Assembly (NCBI GenBank): GCA_030538075.1
Contig: JAUNUQ010000008.1
Span: 18,452-82,451, forward strand
DNA length: 64,000 nt
Origin: Tissierellia bacterium
GTDB taxonomy: Bacteria; Bacillota; Clostridia; Tissierellales; Peptoniphilaceae
Reading direction: 5' to 3'
The notes under the pieces were generated by a model. The model had not been told where the DNA came from. It was given only the letters and a program-made list of their open reading frames with translations, and did no database searches. The position numbers were made by a program, and so were the translations under genes. Of the stretch, positions 61,961-64,000 are shown piece after piece (position 1 is the first letter of the stretch; each line of letters starts with the position of its first letter).

Positions 61961-62323
61961 TCAATCCTCCACATGATTGTCGATCATCCTTTGGATCTCC
62001 TCCCTCTCCTCTTTCGTGAGTCTTTGATTTTTCGTAAAAGAGGCAATAAAAGCCGGAAGAGAACCTTCAAATCTCTTCTCAACCAGTTCATCAATCTCCG
62101 AGGCCTGCACTTCATCCTTCGTCACCAGAGATGAGACGATCGTATCCACATTCTGCAACACCCCTCGATCTGACAACCGCTTGATCACAGTATAAGTCGT
62201 CGTCTTAGACCACCCCAGCTCCTCCTTACACAGAGCAGCCAATTTTGAACTCTTGATCGGTTCATGCTCCCATAAAACCAAACAAAATCGATATTCACTC
62301 TCATGCACCTTCGGCGTAACCAT
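61961..62323 (-). CDS. blaI: BlaI/MecI/CopY-family repressor
   Basis: The 120-residue winged-helix protein (SSKLAALCKEELGWSKTTTYTVIKRLSDRGVLQ) is the usual partner of a BlaR1-type protease, which cleaves it on induction. The VTKDEVQASEIDE region holds the expected cleavage-prone segment. The ATG at 62323 has GGGGTG six bases upstream; a GTG three codons earlier lies within that site. Two palindromic operators sit in its promoter. The target genes beyond this pair are unknown; no beta-lactamase is in the window. Confidence 0.9.
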   Translation of the reverse strand: MVTPKVHESEYRFCLVLWEHEPIKSSKLAALCKEELGWSKTTTYTVIKRLSDRGVLQNVDTIVSSLVTKDEVQASEIDELVEKRFEGSLPAFIASFTKNQRLTKEEREEIQRMIDNHVED

Positions 62324-62339
62324 CTTATCCACCCCTTAT

Positions 62340-62392
62340 TCTAATCGATTAGACCTTTTCTTTATTCTAATGCGTTAGACCATAAATGTCAA
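62340..62392 (-). promoter_or_regulatory. blaI promoter with two operators
   Basis: On the minus strand a perfect TTGACA (62387-62392) is 17 bases from TAGAAT (62364-62369). The near-identical palindromes TCTAATCGATTAGA (62340-62353) and TCTAATGCGTTAGA (62366-62379) are 26 bp centre to centre. One covers the -10 box and the other lies just after the expected transcription start, as expected for a dimeric autorepressor. Confidence 0.85.
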
Positions 62393-62463
62393 CATTTATT
62401 TTTCTGTAATCTCCATCCCCACCCTCTGTATCAAATGAACATATCCATTTCTTAATAGTATCC

Positions 62464-62501
62464 AAACAAACAAAAACCGCTCAATTTAAAATCTGAGCGG
62501 T
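62464..62501 (-). terminator. Terminator downstream of the tRNA-Thr fragment
   Basis: ACCGCTCA (62476-62483) pairs with TGAGCGGT (62494-62501). On the minus strand the stem is followed by TTTTGTTTGTTT. It starts 6 bases after the tRNA-Thr 3' fragment, the normal place for the original tRNA terminator. Confidence 0.8.
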
Positions 62502-62507
62502 AATCTA

Positions 62508-62557
62508 TGGAGCTTCCGAGCGGACTTGAACCGCTGACCTGCTGATTACGAATCAGC
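62508..62557 (-). repeat. 3' fragment of tRNA-Thr(CGU), putative attachment site
   Basis: These 50 bases are identical and in the same orientation to 63541-63590, the 3' part of the complete tRNA gene. The fragment runs from the start of the anticodon stem to the CCA end; the D-arm and acceptor 5' strand are missing. A retained 3' fragment is the usual leftover where an integrase recombines inside a tRNA gene. Confidence 0.9.
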
Positions 62558-62695
62558 GGACCAAGCACTGAAAACTGGTGCTTAAGCCATTTTCCAAGTA
62601 AATAAGGGTCAGATAAAAAGTCTTTTCTAGACAGTCTATCATATATATGTTTCTCCTTTAATCCTGGATTCACATAACTTAAGGGTTTGGCAATT

Positions 62696-62968
62696 TTAAT
62701 CATCATATATTTCTTTTCGATGACCAATGGATATAATTAATATTATCAGTTTTTTATCCTTTATTTCCGCGATAAGACGATAGTTTCCAACTCGATATCT
62801 CCATTGACTACCTCTATCGCCTTTCAAAGGCTTCCCTTTTAGTCGCGGATCTTCACAATCTTCAAGATTCTTTTCTATCCAATGAACAATTATTTTTGCT
62901 ATGCTCTTATCCAACTTTTTCAGCTGCTTAACTGCAATTTCACTGATTACAACAGTATATCCATTCAT
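62696..62968 (-). CDS. RelE/ParE-superfamily toxin
   Basis: The 90-residue protein has the RelE-type fold markers KQLKKLDKSI, the PLKG segment, YRVGNYRLIAEI with the central arginine and a C-terminal SIGHRKEIY, where His-Arg and Tyr match the mRNA-interferase active-site positions. It overlaps the antitoxin stop by ATGA. It is AT-richer than the housekeeping genes. It probably cleaves mRNA on the ribosome. Confidence 0.88.
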   Translation of the reverse strand: MNGYTVVISEIAVKQLKKLDKSIAKIIVHWIEKNLEDCEDPRLKGKPLKGDRGSQWRYRVGNYRLIAEIKDKKLIILIISIGHRKEIYDD

Positions 62969-63183
62969 ATTTCAAGCATTTCTTTAACTTCATCAAGGTT
63001 GTATGTCTTGGGATTCTTGTTAAACTCTTCAATTGCCTCTTCATAAACTTTAAGATCATATTCATCTTCAATCCTACTCAAAACAGATTGACGAACTAAT
63101 TCCGAAACAGATATATTATTCAGTTTCGCATAGTTTCTAATTAATTCTTCTTCCTGCTTTGATAGCCTAGCAGATATAGCCAT
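62965..63183 (-). CDS. Ribbon-helix-helix antitoxin, RelB/DUF6290-like
   Basis: The 72-residue protein starts with a ribbon-helix-helix region (MAISARLSKQEEELIRNYAK, SVSELVRQSVL) for DNA binding, followed by an acidic toxin-neutralising tail (KVYEEAIEEFNKNP). GGAAGGTG lies six bases before the ATG. Antitoxin first, toxin second with overlap is the normal type II order. Confidence 0.88.
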   Translation of the reverse strand: MAISARLSKQEEELIRNYAKLNNISVSELVRQSVLSRIEDEYDLKVYEEAIEEFNKNPKTYNLDEVKEMLEI

Positions 63184-63213
63184 AACATTCACCTTCCTTT
63201 CATTCTCTATTCA

Positions 63214-63242
63214 ATTGTATCACATTGTATTACATCCTTCAA
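63214..63242 (-). promoter_or_regulatory. Toxin-antitoxin promoter with repeated ATACAAT
   Basis: On the minus strand TTGAAG (63237-63242) and TACAAT (63214-63219) are 17 bases apart. ATACAAT occurs twice, 10 bp apart, within the spacer and -10 region, a plausible binding array for the ribbon-helix-helix antitoxin. Confidence 0.65.
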
Positions 63243-63540
63243 TTCACCTATTTGGAGTTATTAGCTATATTGAATTACCAGATCAATGGCAGCTTCTCTT
63301 ATTTTGAGCTTGAAAATACCAATTTTCATAAATGAATGATGAAATGAGAGTCAAGCACTAAAAAACGCCCTAAAACGGAATTTGTACGTAAATGTCTGTT
63401 ATCCAACTAACGGATGGGAAAAAGAAAAATCCCCATGCATGCCCCTGATCAGGCAGATCGCAAACGGCTATTTTGTCACATTATGTGACTATTTACCGTT
63501 TATTCTTGCCCTCGACTTGGCTCATATGAGGAAAAAAGAT
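63243..63540. other. Gene-free stretch inside the putative island
   Basis: No gene is supported. A short GAAAAT/ATTTTC hairpin lies at 63311-63326. CAAGCACTAAAAA at 63351-63363 nearly repeats CAAGCACTGAAAA at 62562-62574, near the other end. A 62-codon plus-strand frame at 63382-63570 runs into the tRNA and is not credible. Confidence 0.5.
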
Positions 63541-63616
63541 TGGAGCTTCCGAGCGGACTTGAACCGCTGACCTGCTGATTACGAATCAGCTGCTCTACCA
63601 ACTGAGCCACGGAAGC
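63541..63616 (-). tRNA. tRNA-Thr, anticodon CGU
   Basis: The minus strand folds as a complete 76-nt tRNA with encoded CCA: acceptor GCTTCCG/CGGAAGC, D-arm GCTC-AGTTGGTA-GAGC, anticodon stem GCTGA/TCAGC with loop TTCGTAA (anticodon CGT, reading ACG), variable AGGTC, and T-arm GCGG-TTCAAGT-CCGC. Its 3' part is duplicated at 62508-62557. Confidence 0.97.
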
Positions 63617-63624
63617 ATAAATAT

Positions 63625-63652
63625 ATTATAATCGATCTGTCAAAAAAGTAAA
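63625..63652 (-). promoter_or_regulatory. tRNA-Thr promoter
   Basis: On the minus strand TTTACT (63647-63652) and a perfect TATAAT (63625-63630) are 16 bases apart, about 9 bases before the tRNA 5' end. Confidence 0.75.
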
Positions 63653-63727
63653 CCCTTAACACGAGTTTTATTTTGATTTGGTCTACTACTACTTTTCCTG
63701 TTCTCGATAATGGAGGTTCTTGGTGCA

Positions 63728-63780
63728 GGACCTACTAGTGACTCAAGAAGCATTTCGTCGGGTTAGGTCTCGGGCAGTAG
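63728..63780. repeat. Direct repeat unit 1
   Basis: This unit starts GGACCTAC and ends with a 25-base segment (CGTCGGGTT...GGGCAGTAG) that is identical in unit 2. GACCTA near its start and TAGGTC near its end are complementary, so each unit could form a hairpin. The period to unit 2 is 97-98 bases. Confidence 0.8.
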
Positions 63781-63825
63781 AATTCTACCAATCGCAAATG
63801 CGTGCTCTTGGGAATTCCTTGCATC

Positions 63826-63877
63826 GGACCTACCTACGGCTCGAAAGAACCTCGTCGGGTTAGGTCTCGGGCAGTAG
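63826..63877. repeat. Direct repeat unit 2
   Basis: The second copy begins GGACCTAC and shares the same 25-base 3' segment with unit 1, while the middle has diverged. The segment between the units (63781-63825) is not repeated. Function is unknown. Confidence 0.8.
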
Positions 63878-64000
63878 CTGACATTCGCTCTTTTCTTACA
63901 TAATTGACATAAGAATCTAATCCCTCACTTTCATCTTATCATAAGGCAAAAAGGGGTTGTCCCGATTCGACTTCGGAGCCTTTGGGAAGAAAATCCGGCA

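Larger units (their letters stand above)
62508..63590. mobile_element. Putative small integrated island or remnant in tRNA-Thr
   Basis: The interval is bounded by the two identical 50-bp tRNA-Thr segments and contains only a toxin-antitoxin pair. No integrase, transposase or excisionase gene is present, so it is more likely a decayed or non-autonomous element than an active one. A local duplication of the tRNA gene followed by decay is the main alternative. Confidence 0.55.
63653..64000. other. Gene-free end of the window
   Basis: Apart from the two direct-repeat units listed separately, no gene, RNA gene or terminator was recognised. A perfect 12-bp palindrome GTAGAATTCTAC lies at 63777-63788, at the end of the first repeat unit. 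A gene may continue outside the window. Confidence 0.5.

Noticed and set aside
62452..62727. A 91-codon minus-strand frame covering the tRNA-Thr fragment
   Set aside because: Its C-terminal part is only the translation of the tRNA fragment, it overlaps the toxin gene, and it has no good start site.
63382..63570. A 62-codon plus-strand frame
   Set aside because: It runs antisense into the tRNA gene and shows no binding site or recognisable protein features.
63728..63877. CRISPR array
   Set aside because: There are only two imperfect units with a diverged middle, and no cas genes in the window.

Overview
This window looks like a chromosome segment from a low-to-moderate-GC Gram-positive anaerobe, most likely class Clostridia (Bacillota). 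The evidence is the ctsR-mcsA-mcsB-clpC-radA heat-shock cluster, the priA-def-fmt-rsmB-rlmN-prpC-prkC-rsgA-rpe-thiN run, remA and sepF, strong AGGAGG-type ribosome binding sites and frequent TTG starts. No phylogenetic marker was compared, so nothing below class is claimed. Almost every gene is on the minus strand. Only three genes are on the plus strand (17131-17559, 43184-44953, 57577-58962), and each is divergent from a minus-strand operon and followed by a terminator.

Layout, in descending coordinates for minus-strand transcription. (1) 63.7-62.3 kb: a complete tRNA-Thr(CGU), then a RelE-type toxin/ribbon-helix-helix antitoxin pair, then a second copy of the 3' 50 nt of the same tRNA followed by a terminator. 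This looks like a relic of site-specific integration. (2) 62.3-60.1 kb: a BlaI-type repressor with two palindromic operators, and a BlaR1-like M56 protein interrupted by an in-frame TAA. (3) 59.8-57.4 kb: a pyridoxal/pyridoxamine kinase and a divergent PucR/CdaR-like regulator. (4) 57.4-43.0 kb: aspS, tcdA, an RseC-like protein, glyA, der, plsY, gpsA, a HlyD-like gene broken by an in-frame TAG, yggS, sepF, ylmH, lspA, ung, a RluD-type synthase, and plus-strand rqcH. (5) 43.0-28.0 kb: a long housekeeping unit from yicC to thiN. (6) 27.8-23.0 kb: yitT, then nqrB-nqrC-nqrD-nqrE-nqrF, a sodium-pumping NADH dehydrogenase locus with no nqrA. (7) 23.0-17.6 kb: cvfB-like, parvulin, DUF1292, HAD phosphatase, peroxiredoxin, radical SAM and two poorly known genes. 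(8) 17.0-9.9 kb: a tightly overlapping unit of RluA-type synthase, nucleoside kinase, ROK kinase, response regulator, histidine kinase and lipoprotein. (9) 9.7-0.1 kb: an EF-G-like GTPase, a signal-peptidase-like membrane protein, and the CtsR-regulated clpC operon with radA downstream.

Points most worth attention: the NQR locus without its quinone-binding NqrA subunit and with a shortened NqrB; the tRNA-Thr duplication that brackets a toxin-antitoxin pair; two membrane-protein genes each broken by one in-frame stop; a signal-peptidase homologue that appears to lack its catalytic histidine; and two related terminator-like repeats at 1.55 and 7.5 kb. Family names come from motifs and remembered family features. 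No database search was run.
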